Part shown: positions 62,947 through 64,000 of the stretch, piece after piece | Layout: the number at the start of each line of letters is the position of its first letter | How positions within the stretch are numbered: position 1 is the stretch's first letter | Origin: Gilvimarinus xylanilyticus | Lineage (GTDB): Bacteria > Pseudomonadota > Gammaproteobacteria > Pseudomonadales > Cellvibrionaceae | Direction of reading: 5' to 3' | DNA length: 64,000 bases | Assembly: GCF_024195295.1 (NCBI RefSeq) | Contig: NZ_JAMFTH010000002.1 | Span: 310,001 to 374,000 of the forward strand | Made by a program: the position numbers and the translations under genes | Notes under the pieces: model-generated | Told to the model about the DNA's origin: nothing | What the model saw: the letters and a program-made list of their open reading frames with translations, nothing else | Database searches by the model: none

Positions 62947-64000
62947 TTAGCTGTGCGCCATTAGCAGGCTGCACAGTGGGGTATTGATATAGTAATTAGC
63001 GCGGCCAATTTTTTGCTTTTCCAGAAAATCATGTTCTACCAACATCTCAAGATACTTGGTCGCCGTGATACGCGAGACGGACAAATCCTCCATAACGAAC
63101 TCAATCTTGGTGTAGGGGTGGTTAAACATATTGTTTAACAACTCCTGACGGTAGATTTTGGGCAATTGTTCGCGCAAGCGGTGCTTGTAGGCCTTCATCA
63201 GCCTTTTTATTTCCTTAATCAACTCAATGGTGTTTTGCGCTGTATTGGAAACACCCTCAAGTATGTACAGCAGCCAGGGCTCCCAATCGCCAGTCACTCG
63301 CACCGCCTGGAGGTGTTGATAATAATCGGCTTTATTGCGGATAAGAAAACGGCTCAAGTACAGAACAGGCAAATTAAGCAGATCTTTTGCCACCAGGTAC
63401 AACATATTAAGAATACGCCCCGTGCGGCCATTGCCATCATAGAAGGGGTGAATGCTTTCAAACTGATGATGAATAATCGCCATCTTGACCAGTGGGTCGG
63501 CGTCACAGAGGGCGTCATCGTTAATATACGCCACCAAGTTGTCCATCAACCGGGCTACATCTTCGGCATGCTGTGGTGGCGTGTAGACGACTTCACCGGT
63601 CCTGGAGCTTTTAAGTTCGGTACCCGGCAAACGGCGAAAGCCTGCGTTATTTTTTTCAAGAGTTTGCTGGATTGCTAGAATATCTGACAGCCGAATCAGC
63701 TTTTGATGGCGCACAATCTGAAACCCTTGCTTGAGAGCGACAGCGTAGTCTTGCACCTCTTTGGCGGCCGGGTTGGGCAGGTTTTCTTCAAACAGGCTTG
63801 CCTTGTAAAGTTCGTCGTGGGTGGTGACGATGTTTTCAATCTCAGAGCTGTCCTTCGCCTCTTGCAGACTCAATGTATTGATCAGAATGGCTTCGTTGGG
63901 AATGGTGGCCGCCACGCCTTTTAGCTCCGCCAAAAAGCGATGCGCTTCCGCCGTTTTTTTCAAAACAGCTCGAGTCTCCAGCTCTGTGATATTGGGCAGA
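62947..64000 (-). CDS. Fic-domain protein (5' end outside window)
   Basis: A Fic family protein transferring AMP or another nucleotide part to target hydroxyls. The visible 350 residues include the N-terminal inhibitory-type helix SLQEAKDSSEIENIVTT with the (S/T)xxxE(G/N) pattern, the active-site loop HPFYDGNGRTGRIL and a C-terminal winged helix (VMEDLSVSRITATKYLEMLV). The frame stays open to the window edge (LPNITELETRAVLKKT), so an internal TTG at 63963 is not the real start. The class with helix and winged domain often acts as a self-regulating toxin-like or stress protein. Confidence 0.92.
   Translation of the reverse strand, partial: LPNITELETRAVLKKTAEAHRFLAELKGVAATIPNEAILINTLSLQEAKDSSEIENIVTTHDELYKASLFEENLPNPAAKEVQDYAVALKQGFQIVRHQKLIRLSDILAIQQTLEKNNAGFRRLPGTELKSSRTGEVVYTPPQHAEDVARLMDNLVAYINDDALCDADPLVKMAIIHHQFESIHPFYDGNGRTGRILNMLYLVAKDLLNLPVLYLSRFLIRNKADYYQHLQAVRVTGDWEPWLLYILEGVSNTAQNTIELIKEIKRLMKAYKHRLREQLPKIYRQELLNNMFNHPYTKIEFVMEDLSVSRITATKYLEMLVEHDFLEKQKIGRANYYINTPLCSLLMAHS

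Overview
The window looks like the chromosome of a marine, polysaccharide-degrading gammaproteobacterium of the Cellvibrionaceae type (Saccharophagus, Gilvimarinus and Simiduia are the groups it calls to mind). The reasons are secreted modular alginate lyases with ricin-like and F5/8C carbohydrate-binding modules, very long Glu-Pro linkers, a sialate-type O-acetylesterase, and a housekeeping background of gammaproteobacterial families (YbhP-ClsB-YbhN, YaaA, YciA, cytochrome b561-YceI). Base composition looks even, slightly above 50% GC, with AT-rich intergenic stretches. No rRNA, tRNA or CRISPR was recognised. The genus is an inference.

Layout. 1-4.3 kb: the 3' end of katG with tandem terminators, a secreted CCxxHD protein, a sugar-porter MFS permease, and a DUF6249 / ECF sigma / putative anti-sigma trio. 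4.4-8.8 kb: a ybhP-clsB-ybhN phospholipid operon, a GIN-domain protein and a small secreted protein. 8.8-17 kb: a DTW protein, a tiny membrane protein, a GGDEF-EAL protein, an O-acetylesterase, and two tandem paralogous alginate lyases on the minus strand. 17-24 kb: DASS and SpmAB-like transporters, a second tiny membrane protein, a lipoprotein, a glutaredoxin, a BON-MscS channel, a zinc-ribbon gene with an in-frame stop, and a prolyl-4-hydroxylase-like enzyme. 24-29 kb: a lipoprotein with a 58-unit EP linker, a DUF2007 protein, a TSUP permease and the oxygen-dependent methionine synthase pair mesD-mesX. 29.2-31.9 kb: an accessory island with a REP-associated (HUH) transposase, short direct repeats, two 160-bp tandem repeats, an orphan ORF that ends inside a repeat, and a roughly 300-bp region of nested perfect hairpins.

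31.9-41.1 kb is the most striking region: nine tightly coupled minus-strand genes encoding an ExbB-type proton channel, two ExbD-type proteins (one with Asn in place of the proton-carrying Asp), a TonB-like AgmX/PglI-type protein with an EP linker, two TPR lipoproteins (one 986 aa), two other exported proteins without a lipobox at their N-terminus and a TPR/coiled-coil exported protein. A near-perfect CRP-type palindrome lies 41.5 bp upstream of the start predicted from a TACAAT -10 box. I read this as an uncharacterised energy-transducing envelope machine.

41-51.8 kb holds apbE, a PAS-GGDEF-EAL protein, a PNPOx-like protein, a DUF4919 lipoprotein, a PepSY protein with a possible Fur box, a small Omp85-type barrel, a deaminase coupled to a response regulator, and yaaA. 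51.9-64 kb holds an M48-TPR lipoprotein, TRAP permeases without a binding protein, yciA, cytochrome b561-YceI, two DUF1254 proteins, an acyltransferase, a sigma-like orphan, a gene remnant, and a Fic protein cut by the window edge.
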